64,000 nucleotides of DNA, from the NCBI RefSeq assembly GCF_009833095.1, contig NZ_QRCB01000030.1:27712-91711 (forward strand). Reading direction: 5' to 3'. Positions 10,021-19,719 of this stretch are shown piece by piece. The position numbers were made by a program, and so were the translations under genes. The notes beneath the pieces are model-generated. The model worked only from the letters and a program-made list of their open reading frames with translations. It had not been told where the DNA came from and did not search any database. Numbering within the stretch: position 1 is the stretch's first letter; every line of letters starts with the position of its first letter. The DNA comes from Nitrosomonas sp. JL21. Lineage in GTDB: Bacteria; Pseudomonadota; Gammaproteobacteria; Burkholderiales; Nitrosomonadaceae.

Positions 10021-11433
10021 TTATTTCCAATCGCCGACGGCTTTTTTTAATGCCATTTCCGCACTCAGTGCATCATAATGCGCTGCGATGAAACTGGATC
10101 GTGCTTTATTCCTGGCGACCTCGGATTCAATATAACGCGTGATGGTTGCCATTCCGGCGCGCCGTTCCTCATTCACCAGCCTTAATGCTTCTTCAGCAGC
10201 CTGCTGGGAGGTTTCAGCCACATGCAGCCGGGCTAGCGCTTCCTGCAACTTCAGAAAAGCGGTTTTGACTTCCTGCTCGATGCCGAGCCTGGTTTTTCGT
10301 TCCCGTTCGCGCATTTCTTTCACTTTTTGTTGCGCAGCACTGACCCGTTGTTTGATATTGAAACCTGAGAACAGATTCATTTCTACGGCGACTCCGACGG
10401 TGACATTGTCTTTTTGACCGGAAAATCCAGGGGATTGGCTGTTCTGGCCGTAACTGACATACGCATCAGCCTTGGGCAGATAGGCGCCCATCTCAACTTT
10501 GAGCTCGCGTTCACTGATTTCGACCTGCCGGGCTGCCGCCATGATTTCAGGGCGCCCGGTCAGGGCCAGTTCACGCATCTGATCGAATGATGCCGTCGGG
10601 CTGGGCCTGGTCAGTTTGGATGCGGGAGCGACTGAGAAAGCTGCAGAGTTTTCCAGTCCGAGCAAATTCGCCATGCTGATTTTGGACAGCTCGATCGCAT
10701 TGGCGGCTCTGATTTCAGCTTCTTTCGCCTCGGCCAGTTTGACATCCAGTGACAACACCTCGGATTTCAGCGTAGTTCCTGCCTCAAACCGGATTTTGGT
10801 TTGTTTCAGTTCGCTGGAGAGGGCATGGATGGAGTCTTGCGCGACTTTCATCGCTTCCTGTGCCGTCAGGTAGGCATAATAAGAAACCGTGACCGCCTCC
10901 ACCAGCGCATTTCTGACGGTCGAGCGCTCGAATTCGGCTGCATCGATGCCCAGTTCGGCTGCTTTACTTCTTTGGTAATCCTGTCCGCCCCGAAAAATTG
11001 AGAGTGTGCCGATGATTTCCGGGCGGAAATTCTGCCGATAGCCGGGACTGTTGATGCTCTGCATCGCATTGGCGTCAAAATCCCGTTGCGCGACGATCAT
11101 CGCAAATACCTGCGCCGGGTTGTTGGAGTGCTCATAACTGGCGCGGGCGGAAATTTGCGGATAAAACGCGGAAAGTGCCATGCCCAGACGGGCTTCAGCC
11201 TGTTTGATGCGCTCGATGGCGATTTGCAGGTCTGGATTGTTTGTGAGCGCATAGTCGACAGCCTGATCGAGTGTATAAGTTTCCACAGCCGATTTTCTAG
11301 TGCTCGTTTCTGCGGCATCAACGCCGAAAATCGCGCTTCCGGTTACCGGCGAATCGGCTGCAGCGGCCGAAGCGACTGATATAGCGGTCAACATCAGGAC
11401 TAATACCGGTTTATTTAGAATTATGTTTGGCAT
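10021..11433 (-). CDS. TolC-family outer-membrane efflux channel
   Basis: A ~470-residue outer-membrane factor. After a signal peptide (hydrophobic VLVLMLTAISVASAAAA) come two homologous halves each starting with a LDQAVDYALTNNPDLQIA-like and a LTGRPEIMAAARQVEI-like segment, with long Ala/Glu/Gln-rich coiled coils, typical of TolC. It would form the outer-membrane duct for the adaptor and RND pump encoded downstream. I placed the start at the ATG at 11433, just ahead of the signal peptide; upstream in-frame ATG (11445) and longer extensions carry no signal-like sequence. A 124-base gap separates it from DUF2892 upstream. Confidence 0.9.
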   Translation of the reverse strand: MPNIILNKPVLVLMLTAISVASAAAADSPVTGSAIFGVDAAETSTRKSAVETYTLDQAVDYALTNNPDLQIAIERIKQAEARLGMALSAFYPQISARASYEHSNNPAQVFAMIVAQRDFDANAMQSINSPGYRQNFRPEIIGTLSIFRGGQDYQRSKAAELGIDAAEFERSTVRNALVEAVTVSYYAYLTAQEAMKVAQDSIHALSSELKQTKIRFEAGTTLKSEVLSLDVKLAEAKEAEIRAANAIELSKISMANLLGLENSAAFSVAPASKLTRPSPTASFDQMRELALTGRPEIMAAARQVEISERELKVEMGAYLPKADAYVSYGQNSQSPGFSGQKDNVTVGVAVEMNLFSGFNIKQRVSAAQQKVKEMRERERKTRLGIEQEVKTAFLKLQEALARLHVAETSQQAAEEALRLVNEERRAGMATITRYIESEVARNKARSSFIAAHYDALSAEMALKKAVGDWK

Positions 11434-11557
11434 AACTTCACGCATGAGGGTTCGCCAGCAGCGGCTCACACCTGACCGGCACACTGCATTGGGCTTGAGG
11501 CAAATGGAGCAAGCGCACAATGCCTTATTCGTTTACTTTCCGTTGACTCGTGTCAGA

Positions 11558-11761
11558 TTATCCGAAAGCGCTTCCCGGCTTGATACCGAGCTTTTTCAGA
11601 AACATCGCCATCGGACAGAATCCTGTGAATGCCGACTGCAACAGATTGGCGCCCACAAAAGCGGTAAACCACAACCAGTTTTGCGAATGAAAGTGTGCCA
11701 GCAACAGACTCGATAAAATAAAGCTGCCTGCAACTGCCATCACTGCTCTATCGAGTGTCAT
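11558..11761 (-). CDS. DUF2892 (YgaP transmembrane-like) small membrane protein
   Basis: A 67-residue protein with two hydrophobic segments (residues ~8-22 and ~28-45) and the family-typical [16 protein letters not shown], as in the membrane domain of YgaP and stand-alone DUF2892 proteins. In YgaP this domain anchors a rhodanese; here there is none, but the gene directly follows sulfide:quinone oxidoreductase, which fits a role in sulfur transfer at the membrane. The ATG at 11761 is preceded by AAGGGGG at good spacing and lies one base beyond the SQR stop; a GTG three codons upstream overlaps the SQR gene and is an alternative. Confidence 0.82.
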   Translation of the reverse strand: MTLDRAVMAVAGSFILSSLLLAHFHSQNWLWFTAFVGANLLQSAFTGFCPMAMFLKKLGIKPGSAFG

Positions 11762-11762
11762 T

Positions 11763-13055
11763 CTATTCACCCCCTTCTCGTTCTTTTAGTCTCTTAAGAC
11801 CCATCAGTTCAAGGATTAATTTTTCATAATAGGGTTCGGCGATACCCTTGCGTATTTTACGCATGAAATATTTCTCAAAACCGATCTTAGCCAAGTGTAC
11901 CCATTTTCCTTCTGAAGACCACGTGGTATTGCGCGGCGGAATTTGCGGCTGCGCCAGAAAAGCCACGCCCGAATCGCCGAAATCGGCCAGGCATAAGGCA
12001 TTCCATGTCGCCTTGTACGACGGTTCCTTGCCTACTAATTCTTCGCTGATATTATGAGCGACAGCCGTCACCATGGATTCAATCATGTAACCGGTTTTGG
12101 GCGCGCCAACCGGCAACGGTGTTTTTTCGATGGGCGGAATAGCGATACAGACACCCAGGGAATAAATGTTTTTATAAGCCGGATTGCGCTGATGTTCATC
12201 CACCAGAACGAAACCGCGCGGATTCACCAGACCTTGCGCTTTGACATGACGCACGGCATCGACACCGGTAAAGGCGGGTAACATCATGGAATGTTTAAAG
12301 GGCAGCTCATGTTTTTTCTTGTCATGACCGTCTTCGTCGACTTCAGTCACAAAAACCATCCCGGGTTCAATCTTGTCGACCCGTGCATTCGTTATCCATT
12401 TGATGGTCTTGTCGCGCAGAGCGCTTTCGAGCAAACCTTTGGTGTCGCCTACGCCGCCGAGTCCCAGGTGACCGATATAAGGTTCCGGGGTGATAAAGGT
12501 CATCGGCACTTTGTCGCGCATTTTCCTTTTACGCAATTCAGTTTCAAGAACCATCAGATACTCATACGCAGGACCGAAACAGGAAGCGCCCTGTACCGCT
12601 CCAACCACAATGGGGCCGGGATCTTCGACGAATCTGCGCCAGTCTTCCGCCGCAACGGCGGCATGGTCGACATGGCAGACCGATGACGTATAACCGCTCG
12701 GCCCCAGACCCGGAATCTCATCAAACGCCAAGCGCGGCCCGGTCGCAATGATCAGGAAATCATACTCCACTGCAGATTCATCCTCGAGTATCACCTGATT
12801 ATTATCCGGATCGAGGGATGATGCCGCTTTCTGAATAAAAGTGATGCCTTTACTGCTCATGACCGGCGCCAGTTCAATTTTCAATGCTTCCGCAGTACGC
12901 CATCCGGGCGGAACCCAGACATTCGATGGTACAAAATGAAACGTGGGTGTATTGGAGATCAAGATCACTTCATGGCGGTTGCCGACAGCTTGCTTCATTT
13001 CGTAAGCCATCGGTACGCCGCCGATTCCCGCACCTAAAATAACAATACGCGCCAT
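11763..13055 (-). CDS. sqr: Sulfide:quinone oxidoreductase
   Basis: A 430-residue membrane-associated flavoprotein that oxidises sulfide to persulfide or polysulfide and passes electrons to quinone. The FAD-binding GAGIGG lies at residues 8-13. Three cysteines sit at 127 (SSVCHVD), 159 (GASCFGP) and 355 (NALCLAD), matching in spacing the catalytic Cys128/160/356 of the Acidithiobacillus-type enzyme, which separates SQR from flavocytochrome c and NADH dehydrogenase relatives. The start at 13055 has a strong AAGGAGG site. It heads a unit with DUF2892 and a complete RND pump, and faces a divergent persulfide-dioxygenase-like gene, suggesting sulfide detoxification rather than energy gain. Confidence 0.9.
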   Translation of the reverse strand: MARIVILGAGIGGVPMAYEMKQAVGNRHEVILISNTPTFHFVPSNVWVPPGWRTAEALKIELAPVMSSKGITFIQKAASSLDPDNNQVILEDESAVEYDFLIIATGPRLAFDEIPGLGPSGYTSSVCHVDHAAVAAEDWRRFVEDPGPIVVGAVQGASCFGPAYEYLMVLETELRKRKMRDKVPMTFITPEPYIGHLGLGGVGDTKGLLESALRDKTIKWITNARVDKIEPGMVFVTEVDEDGHDKKKHELPFKHSMMLPAFTGVDAVRHVKAQGLVNPRGFVLVDEHQRNPAYKNIYSLGVCIAIPPIEKTPLPVGAPKTGYMIESMVTAVAHNISEELVGKEPSYKATWNALCLADFGDSGVAFLAQPQIPPRNTTWSSEGKWVHLAKIGFEKYFMRKIRKGIAEPYYEKLILELMGLKRLKEREGGE

Positions 13056-13421
13056 TCTGCCTCCTTGAACATTTTTGAATGTTATTCTCCTCATCCAGAG
13101 ACGATCAGGTTGAGGTTCCTTTTACCGGCCCATCCTGTATCAAGCTTTTAAATTAAGAATAAAATAAAACTTTACAAAAAGAAATAATAATTATCCGGCA
13201 AACTCACATTATCCATATCGAATCAATTCAGAAAAGTGAGTCGGCGACGGAAAGTCGAGCAGAAATCAGCAAAGATAATGCAACTTGGATGTAGTCAACT
13301 TGAATAAGTTTTGAGCATGAAAATTCAGTTTGAATAATCCCGCTCTGTATGAAATACTCAATGCTTAATTTGAACAACCTCATGGTTACTAATTGCTGGG
13401 GTTTTGTTGATAACGTGTGCC
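13056..13421. other. Divergent intergenic region between SQR operon and thioesterase gene
   Basis: About 365 AT-rich bases between two diverging transcription units. It must hold promoters for both, but I see no promoter pair strong enough to name, no convincing operator palindrome, and no small gene with a good ribosome-binding site. Confidence 0.5.
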
Positions 13422-13844
13422 ATGCCCAATACCTCTCATAATCCAACGCTTCATGTTTCTTTGCCTGATGGACAGCCTGTGCTGCGCACCGTGCCTATGC
13501 CATCGGACACCAATTATGCCGGTGATATTTTTGGCGGCTGGATCATGTCGCAGGTGGATATGGCTGGCAGCATACCGGCGATTCGACGTGCGCGCGGCCG
13601 GGTTGCAACCGTGGCGGTCAATTCATTTGTATTCAAGCATCCGGTTTTTGTCGGAGATCTGGTCAGTCTCTATGCGGACATCATCCGGGTTGGCCATACA
13701 TCGATTACCGTCAATGTGGCCGTCTATGCTCAACGCGGAGTGCGGGAAGGCGGCGAAGAAATTTGCATCAAAGTGACTGAAGCCGTACTCACGTACGTCG
13801 CCATTGACGCCAACCGGCGACCCAGAATGATTCCGCATGAGTAG
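13422..13844 (+). CDS. Acyl-CoA thioesterase, hot-dog fold (YciA-like)
   Basis: A 140-residue single hot-dog domain enzyme that hydrolyses acyl-CoA thioesters in the cytoplasm. The family segment MPSDTNYAGDIFGGWIMSQVD (given here as residues ~26-46) contains the catalytic Asp and the Gly-rich turn, and VAVNSFVFKHPVFVGDLVSL follows, as in YciA. I start at ATG 13422; an upstream TTG adds six residues with no support. It diverges from the SQR unit and precedes the metallo-hydrolase by 113 bases. Confidence 0.88.
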   Translation: MPNTSHNPTLHVSLPDGQPVLRTVPMPSDTNYAGDIFGGWIMSQVDMAGSIPAIRRARGRVATVAVNSFVFKHPVFVGDLVSLYADIIRVGHTSITVNVAVYAQRGVREGGEEICIKVTEAVLTYVAIDANRRPRMIPHE

Positions 13845-13957
13845 GTGCGGCGTGCATCGAGAGTGATTGTCTCAGTGTTTTCCCCTGCAATTGGAATGTA
13901 AGAAGGTTGTGCGAGAAAGTGGATGGACATCCTGTCAATTCAAGGAAAAAAATCATC

Positions 13958-14818
13958 ATGTCCCCCAATATCCAGCCATTCTTCGATCCGGTGACGGGGA
14001 CGGTAAGCTATGTGGTCTATGATGAGCCGGAGGGAAACTGTGCCATCATCGATTCCGTGCTGGATTATGATCCAAAAGCGGGGAAAACGAACACCGCATC
14101 TGCGGATATGTTGATTGCATTCATCCAGGAGCAGCATCTTTCCGTGCAGTGGATTCTGGAAACGCATGCCCACGCCGATCATTTGACGGCTGCACACTAT
14201 CTCGAACAAAAACTGGGCGGAAAAACTGCCATTGGCAGTCTTATTCCTGTCGTGCAGGACGTGTTCAAGACATTATTCAATATGGGACCCGAGTTTACAA
14301 CCGATGGGAGTCAATTCGATCATCTGCTGTCGGATGGGGAAATATTCACTGTGGGTAAGCTCAGCGCTAAAGCTATTTCGGGGCCAGGACATACACCAGC
14401 AGATCTGGCCTATCAATTCGGCGATGCAATTTTTATCGGCGATACGCTGTTCATGCCGGATGTGGGCACGGCACGCGCTGATTTTCCTGGCGGCGATGCC
14501 CGCCAATTGTATCGTTCGATTCGAAAGCCACTGGATTTCCCTGCTGAAACAAGGCTGTTCATGTGTCACGACTATCCACCCAACAATCGTCCTCCCCAAT
14601 GGCAAAGCACGGTCGCGCAAGAACGGCTGAACAACATTCATGTTCATGACGGAGTGACCGAAGATGATTTTGTAGCGATGCGCACTGCGCGAGATTCGAC
14701 GCTGGAGATGCCGGTACTCATGCTGCCTGCAGTGCAGGTCAACGTTCGTGCCGGGCGTATGCCTCCTGCGGAGAATAATGGAATAAGCTATTTGAAAATA
14801 CCGCTCAACGTCCTTTGA
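13958..14818 (+). CDS. Metallo-beta-lactamase-fold hydrolase, persulfide dioxygenase-like
   Basis: A 286-residue MBL-fold protein of the Blh/ETHE1 group. Metal-binding motifs are THAHADH (residues ~69-75), SGPGHTPAD (His, ~143) and IGDTLFMPDVGTARADFPGG (Asp, ~165-185), then MCHDY with the last His. ETHE1-type enzymes use one iron to oxidise glutathione persulfide to sulfite. Together with SQR on the opposite strand this makes a persulfide removal pair. The start at 13958 has an AAGGAA site; the longer frame upstream is not supported. A glyoxalase-II-like hydrolase is the alternative, but the TARADFPGG stretch favours the persulfide group. Confidence 0.84.
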   Translation: MSPNIQPFFDPVTGTVSYVVYDEPEGNCAIIDSVLDYDPKAGKTNTASADMLIAFIQEQHLSVQWILETHAHADHLTAAHYLEQKLGGKTAIGSLIPVVQDVFKTLFNMGPEFTTDGSQFDHLLSDGEIFTVGKLSAKAISGPGHTPADLAYQFGDAIFIGDTLFMPDVGTARADFPGGDARQLYRSIRKPLDFPAETRLFMCHDYPPNNRPPQWQSTVAQERLNNIHVHDGVTEDDFVAMRTARDSTLEMPVLMLPAVQVNVRAGRMPPAENNGISYLKIPLNVL

Positions 14819-14946
14819 GATAATCACCACTCTCGCTCCGACTGCTGAGAGAGGATGGAAGGGGTTAAACTCCAGCCACCCCGCAGTAGAGCTTGAGGAA
14901 TTCAGAAAAAACCTGGTGAAGTGCGTTCAAAAAATTAGATTCCATA

Positions 14947-14967
14947 GCTAAATGCTAAATGCTAAAT
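14947..14967. repeat. Three tandem copies of a 7-base unit (GCTAAAT)
   Basis: The unit GCTAAAT occurs three times without interruption in the spacer after the metallo-hydrolase gene. It is short and of unknown meaning, but such slippage-prone arrays can vary between strains. Confidence 0.6.
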
Positions 14968-15045
14968 GGACCTGAGTTCAACGTCACGACCAACCACCTA
15001 ATAGCTTTTCAGATTTCCTCAAGAAGTCTTCAGTTGTCCTGCGAT

Positions 15046-15213
15046 TTAAGACGGTGGAGATCCTCTTCCAGTGAAAAAGAAGAAAATCGCCATAATGATG
15101 CCAATGACGAATGCAATCCACGCTATTTGGGTGGCTGTGCCGGCAATGCCGGAAAACCCCAGCACCCCTGCAATGATTGCGATAATTAGAAATGTGACTG
15201 CCCAGCTAATCAT
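15046..15213 (-). CDS. DUF1328 (YtjA-like) small membrane protein
   Basis: A 55-residue protein made of two hydrophobic helices (residues ~3-20 and ~29-47) joined by [14 protein letters not shown], the DUF1328/YtjA signature, and ending in a short polar tail. An AGGAG site lies eight bases before the ATG at 15213. The family is widespread in proteobacteria and often induced by envelope or osmotic stress; its molecular role is unknown. It stands alone on the minus strand in a spacer otherwise without recognised genes. Confidence 0.85.
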   Translation of the reverse strand: MISWAVTFLIIAIIAGVLGFSGIAGTATQIAWIAFVIGIIMAIFFFFTGRGSPPS

Positions 15214-15505
15214 GATTTTCTCCTTAATTATTTAAGTATCAAACAAAAGCAGTGAAGAGTCGGATTAGAGGAGCGGCTTCTTTCCACCTCTCGTCTGCAC
15301 CGCTTTCAGGGTTAATCAATAGCCGCCTTTTTTATCCGACTTGGCAGGAACGTCCGGATTCGTTCCCGAGCAGTTGTCAGTACTGGCGTCATGACCAGAA
15401 GAATTTTTTTATGATCACTCCCCTCGCTTTTCTTATCGGGAAGCACGAAGTTGCGAGAGACGCTCGGAATCCTTGTCGTCAACGTTATTCTGCTTTTGTG
15501 AATAT

Positions 15506-15586
15506 TCAGCCCAGCCGGTAGCAGCCAACCATTAACATCATGCCGTCGATATACGCTATGACTGACTTTTTGTTATCGTGGATCAT
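15506..15586 (-). CDS. Possible 26-residue peptide of unknown function
   Basis: A very short frame beginning MIHDNKKSVIAYIDGMMLMV, with a strong AAAAGGAGTTG site seven bases before the ATG at 15586. The ribosome-binding site is the only real support. No family recognised; it could be a leader peptide, the N-terminal remnant of a decayed gene, or not translated at all. The bases between 15214 and 15505 hold nothing else I can support. Confidence 0.25.
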   Translation of the reverse strand: MIHDNKKSVIAYIDGMMLMVGCYRLG

Positions 15587-15705
15587 GGGACAACTCCTTT
15601 TCGGTGGGTGATATTCAAGAAATTACGTATGAATACTCCTCCGGATTTGGCTGCCAGTCTGTTCGTCAACCCACATTGATTTTGTTCTGATCGGCGTGGT
15701 CTTGA

Positions 15706-17235
15706 TTATTTTCTGATCGACAATGGCGCAGAGGCTGGGCCATGTAAAACCTCACCGTCGATGCCAAAACGCGAACCGTGGCAAGGGCAGTCCCACGACC
15801 GTTCTGCCGAATTGAAATGCACGATGCAACCCAAATGGGTACACACCGCAGAAAGAACATGAACTTTCCCTTCGGCGTCATGATAAACGGCCAGTTTGTC
15901 CGCGCCATCCTGAACAATTGCGCCTTCTTGCCGGGGAACCTCGCGGATCGAACTGACTTCTCCTCCTTTCACCCAGTCGCTATATTGACTCAGCGTATTG
16001 GCCTGTTCGGCGACAAACTCGAAGAATCCATGGGTGATTTTGCGTCCGGGGTCATACAGCGATGTCCAAGGATTTTTCCGTCCTAAAATAAGGTCAGTCA
16101 CGATCATGCCACCCAGCGTGCAATGCGTCATTCCATTGCCGGAATCACCGCTGATCACGTATACATTGTCGTTATCCAGGGGGTTGCGACCTAGGAATGC
16201 CGCTCCATCGGCTGGCTCCATGATTTCGCCCGACCATCGATAGTCGACCGACTGCGCCATCGGGAAGCGTTCTCTGACCCATTGCTCAATCTCATCATAG
16301 CGGTGCTCAGGGTGCGGGTCTTGTCCCACTTTATGATCTCTACCTCCCACGAGGAGCATGTCATAGTCACATTCAGGGTTACGCAACTCCAGCCGGACAT
16401 AGTAATAGGGGTCGCCGTTGTCCCACATGAGAATAGGCGGTAAAGCGTTCAATGGTACGCGAACGCCAATGACATAGGTGCGGTAGGCAGCCTGTTTGGT
16501 ATGAAGGACTACCCTGTCGTTGAAAGGTGTGTTGGTAGCCACAACGACGGCTGGAGCTCTGATTTTTCCATGTTGCGTGCAAACAGTCTGATAGTTATCG
16601 TGATCTTCGATCTTCAACGCCCGAGTATTACCATAAATAGCTCCGCCATTGCGCACCAGGGCTTCTGCCAGGCCTTTCAAATACTTCAGCGGATCAAACT
16701 GGGCTTGATGAGGAAATCTGATACATGGGCCGGTGACGAAGGGTATGCCGGGTATCTGTTCGAGTTTCTCCACGGCAACGCCGACGCGACGTGCGGCGTC
16801 AAATTCTTGGTCGATATCCATATAATGACTTGACGATAGGGCGTATAAATACCCATCCACGCGCTGAAACGCACAGTCTATTTGCTCCATGCCGATGATC
16901 GACTCGACCGTATCCGTGGCTGCAGCATAACTGTTGGCGATGAGCGAGGCATGATCGGTACCAAACGACTCCTCTAGAGCGGCATACCACTCATCAGGTG
17001 GGAAAAAGTGAGCGGTGGTTCGTCCCGTTTCACCTGCGCCCAACGTGAATGCATCAATCAATATCACTTTTTTTTGCTGCTTTGAAAGAAGATAGGCAGC
17101 GGTAAGTCCCGCAATTCCCCCTCCGATTACGCAGACGTCGGCTTGCGCATTATTTTGAAGTGGGGAAAAGTCGGGAAAGGATACGGTAGCGTGCCAGATC
17201 GAGGTGGAAGCGCCATTCGTTATCGTAGGTTGCAT
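15706..17235 (-). CDS. FAD-dependent oxidoreductase with C-terminal Rieske [2Fe-2S] domain
   Basis: A 509-residue fusion. Residues ~30-400 form a DAO-type flavoprotein ([20 protein letters not shown] with the dinucleotide motif, [14 protein letters not shown] near the end of the FAD domain). Residues ~420-509 form a Rieske domain with the cluster motifs CTHLGC and CPCHGS, each with one Cys and one His ligand. The arrangement resembles Bacillus YhfW. Substrate is unknown; amine or stress-metabolite oxidation with electron transfer through the cluster is an inference. A GAGGAAA ribosome-binding site precedes the ATG. It appears monocistronic. Confidence 0.88.
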   Translation of the reverse strand: MQPTITNGASTSIWHATVSFPDFSPLQNNAQADVCVIGGGIAGLTAAYLLSKQQKKVILIDAFTLGAGETGRTTAHFFPPDEWYAALEESFGTDHASLIANSYAAATDTVESIIGMEQIDCAFQRVDGYLYALSSSHYMDIDQEFDAARRVGVAVEKLEQIPGIPFVTGPCIRFPHQAQFDPLKYLKGLAEALVRNGGAIYGNTRALKIEDHDNYQTVCTQHGKIRAPAVVVATNTPFNDRVVLHTKQAAYRTYVIGVRVPLNALPPILMWDNGDPYYYVRLELRNPECDYDMLLVGGRDHKVGQDPHPEHRYDEIEQWVRERFPMAQSVDYRWSGEIMEPADGAAFLGRNPLDNDNVYVISGDSGNGMTHCTLGGMIVTDLILGRKNPWTSLYDPGRKITHGFFEFVAEQANTLSQYSDWVKGGEVSSIREVPRQEGAIVQDGADKLAVYHDAEGKVHVLSAVCTHLGCIVHFNSAERSWDCPCHGSRFGIDGEVLHGPASAPLSIRK

Positions 17236-17433
17236 ATTTTCCTCATTGTGTTAAAGGGATGACATTGCCACCCCAACAGAGAAATAAAAAATTAATTCTA
17301 GTGCAAGAGCTATAGCACCATGATTATTAGAGAGAAATACTTTCCGACAATAATTTGTTTGCTCATAAAATTCAGTACGGCCGCGCACACTCTGAGTGAC
17401 TTAGGAGAAAAGATCGGAAAAGATAAAACCAGT

Positions 17434-17470
17434 TAAGAAACGCTGATGAATTGGCTAATCACGCGAATCG
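17434..17470. repeat. Dispersed short repeat, copy 1 (GCCAATTCATCAGCGTTTC type)
   Basis: On the minus strand this reads GATTAGCCAATTCATCAGCG followed by TTTC. Closely related ends occur near 24356-24393 and in the palindromic element at 36292-36364. The shared core is GCC(A/G)AATTxATCAG(C)xTTTCC. Probably the relic end of a small mobile element. Confidence 0.55.
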
Positions 17471-17535
17471 CTTGGTTGGGCGGTCTTCATACCTTCGTCT
17501 GTCTTGTGAGTTGTCTTGGTGGCTGTATCTTTCAT
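17455..17535 (-). CDS. Possible truncated 26-codon frame ending in a dispersed repeat
   Basis: A frame of 26 residues, MKDTATKTTHKTDEGMKTAQ and six more, with an AGGGAAG site just before the ATG at 17535. Its stop lies inside the dispersed repeat at 17434-17470, as if a gene had been cut by insertion of the repeat. Composition is polar and rich in Thr and Lys. No family recognised; it may not be expressed. Confidence 0.2.
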   Translation of the reverse strand: MKDTATKTTHKTDEGMKTAQPSDSRD

Positions 17536-18043
17536 GCTTCCCTAAAATGGCATATCGATTGGAGCCGAATGGAGCAAATGCCGCCTCATTGAGAACAGCG
17601 CAAAGTCAAAATCCCATGCTCGAAAAGGATATAGTGCTGCATTCCTGCAGTTATGCCGGATCAAGCTGAACAGTTGACATTCATTAAGATATTGACGAAT
17701 ATTGATTTTAGGTTGTTATTGGAGAGATAAAATGAGCTTGCGTAGTAACTTGCGCGCATCGTCAGTCATTTGATGTTGTACTGGAGCAACACGTGTTTTT
17801 AGGCGTAAAATAGTTCGAAACCCGCATATGGGGGATTAAAAAACGTTGCAAAGTAATGACGGACGCTCAATCGATCCGATCAAACGGTCAATCGGTTGCG
17901 CTGCTTAAAGGACAGTTCTGGATTAAAAACAGGGGTCGACAAGATATCGGGCATTCAGGTTTTTAAAGAATGTATTGAATTGGGAAAATGTTTTATATAT
18001 TCTTAGTCGTAAGCCCCTCCACTACCCGAACAAAGGAATATTT

Positions 18044-18739
18044 ATGAACTCAACAAATAAAGCCTGGTACCTGGCAGGTTCCTCAGGTAAGCATAGGGTT
18101 GAGGTTTGTCCCACGGATGCTTGTCAGGTAGAAACGCTCGTCCGCTATTTGATGGAAGGCTTGCGCGACAATGAGGCGATGATTGTGATTGCCAAACCAA
18201 GTTTGAGGTCGACTGTACTCTCGCAGTTGGCTGTCTTGGGGTTGGATGTGCAAGCGATTAAAAACCATGGGCAAATCCGATTTTTTGATGCAGATTTTTT
18301 GATTTCTCGATTTACGATCGATGGCGTACTCGATGAGGAGTTTTTCCAGGAATATGTAGGTACCCATCTTGAAATTTTGCGTTTAAGGTTTGGAAAAGTA
18401 AGAATTTTTGGTGGTATGGTCGCTTTGTTATGGGGTCAAGGCAAGCACAGTGAAGCCATGCAACTGGAACAATATTGGTGCAATTTGTTGCAGCAACACG
18501 ATGCAATGCTGCTGTGTTCCTATTCGCTCAGTCATATTGCGCCGTCTTCGTTTCAAGAAAGCCTGGATTTTATCTGTAAATGTCACAGCCATCTGATCCT
18601 GGAAGAAAAGGAAGGCGCCGACGTTCACAATAGCCAGGAAGTCATGGAGGTTTTGAAATCCGCTTGGGAGAATATGGTTAAAAATAGAGTTCAGACACAA
18701 ACACCCGGCACGTATTCATCACCATTTTCAATGAATTGA
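18044..18739 (+). CDS. MEDS-domain (DcmR-like sensory) protein
   Basis: A 231-residue protein resembling the MEDS domain (methanogen/methylotroph DcmR sensory domain), a RecA-like fold found alone or fused to kinases and regulators and thought to sense small organic molecules or cellular state. Visible features are the N-terminal GSSGKHRVEVCPTDACQVETL, the DNEAMIVIAKPSLRSTVLSQL strand-helix, IRFFDADFLISRF and MVALLWGQGKHSEAMQLEQYW. There is no output domain, so it would act by partner binding. The ATG at 18044 has an AAGGAAT site; an in-frame start 23 codons upstream is less likely. It is followed closely by the SleB-type hydrolase. Confidence 0.7.
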   Translation: MNSTNKAWYLAGSSGKHRVEVCPTDACQVETLVRYLMEGLRDNEAMIVIAKPSLRSTVLSQLAVLGLDVQAIKNHGQIRFFDADFLISRFTIDGVLDEEFFQEYVGTHLEILRLRFGKVRIFGGMVALLWGQGKHSEAMQLEQYWCNLLQQHDAMLLCSYSLSHIAPSSFQESLDFICKCHSHLILEEKEGADVHNSQEVMEVLKSAWENMVKNRVQTQTPGTYSSPFSMN

Positions 18740-18755
18740 ACAGCAGCTTATTCAA

Positions 18756-19397
18756 TTGAACTTTTTGCGTGCAAAGCAGGGCTTTTTCCGATTGCCGGTA
18801 CTGGTAGTGGTACTCGGTATGATGAGTGAAAAAATCCATGCAGTTGATTCTACGCCGCTGGCGGATGCGGCTAAGGACAAGGCGGAGGTTCTCGAGGAAA
18901 AAGCGGCCTCGCAAACTACCGCCAAGCCGCCTCCAGCCCAACTCATTACCAAGCCGCAAGCGCAGGCGGTGGATCCTGCCGGGGATGAGCCATTGGAGGA
19001 TGGAATCACATGTCTTGCCCGTACCATTTATTGGGAAGCCAGGGGCAGAGAAACAGCAACTATGGAACTCATCGCCAATGTCGTGATGAATCGGGTCGGT
19101 CATGACGGTTTCCCCAATACCATCTGTGGTGTTGTCAAGCAGGGTCACGAGCATGGCGCATGCCAGTTTTCATGGTGGTGTGATGGCCGTCCTGATGATG
19201 CCAAGGAAGACGAGCCCTACGCGATTGCCAAGGAAATAGCGCGCAAGGCGCTCAATCGTCAGCTCAATGACCGAACTCATGGTGCATTATATTTTCATCA
19301 TCAGACCGTAGCTCCCGATTGGTCAAAGAAATACCTCAAAACGGTCGAGGTCGACCAATTCATTTTTTACAAACCCGCTGGCGGCAATGCTCAATAG
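18756..19397 (+). CDS. Cell wall hydrolase, SleB family
   Basis: A ~213-residue exported protein. A hydrophobic N-terminus (FFRLPVLVVVLGMM) acts as signal peptide or anchor, residues ~30-80 are a low-complexity Ala/Lys/Pro linker, and ~85-205 form a SleB/Hydrolase_2 domain with CLARTIYWEARGRE (catalytic Glu), IANVVMNRVGHDGFPNTICGVV and CQFSWWCDG. Members cleave peptidoglycan glycan strands. The start is uncertain: the TTG at 18756 gives a full signal peptide, while the first ATG would start inside it. It follows the MEDS gene by 16 bases, so cotranscription is likely. Confidence 0.82.
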   Translation: MNFLRAKQGFFRLPVLVVVLGMMSEKIHAVDSTPLADAAKDKAEVLEEKAASQTTAKPPPAQLITKPQAQAVDPAGDEPLEDGITCLARTIYWEARGRETATMELIANVVMNRVGHDGFPNTICGVVKQGHEHGACQFSWWCDGRPDDAKEDEPYAIAKEIARKALNRQLNDRTHGALYFHHQTVAPDWSKKYLKTVEVDQFIFYKPAGGNAQ

Positions 19398-19719
19398 ATG
19401 AGATCGCTGAATTCATGAGTATTTTCATTTGTCGGCGATAGAAATACCCGTCAGCTTTGCCGCAGTATCTCAACTTCCACTATCCATCATTGTCGCTTCA
19501 ATACTGATCCTGTTTTTTCTGCCATTTCGCTCTGCCTGAGCATCCTCCGTCTATCTCTCACTTTCTTTTGGTTTCCGGTCAATTAGCATTAAGTTGCGGC
19601 AAAGTTGGCTAGCGTACAGATTTCCATGATGCATTAGCGATAAGCTGGTTTCAAGGATAATGCTATTGGTCATTGTTTGAGCATATTTTGGGTTTTATAT
19701 CACCATTTTGGAGAATCTT
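19398..19719. other. Intergenic region before the smbP triplet
   Basis: About 320 bases without a supported gene. A likely promoter for the smbP cluster lies here, since all three genes read rightward and the upstream hydrolase gene has its own unit, but no single -35/-10 pair is clear enough to place. Confidence 0.4.

Larger units (their letters stand above)
17236..18043. other. Long intergenic region, ~800 bases
   Basis: The spacer between the divergently transcribed Rieske oxidoreductase and MEDS genes. It holds one copy of a dispersed short repeat near 17434-17470 and a possible 26-codon frame on the minus strand. Reading frames elsewhere are short and lack ribosome-binding sites. Nothing else is supported. 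Confidence 0.5.

Noticed and set aside
18678..19154. 158-codon minus-strand frame
   Set aside because: Shadow of the SleB-type hydrolase gene and the end of the MEDS gene; no ribosome-binding site.
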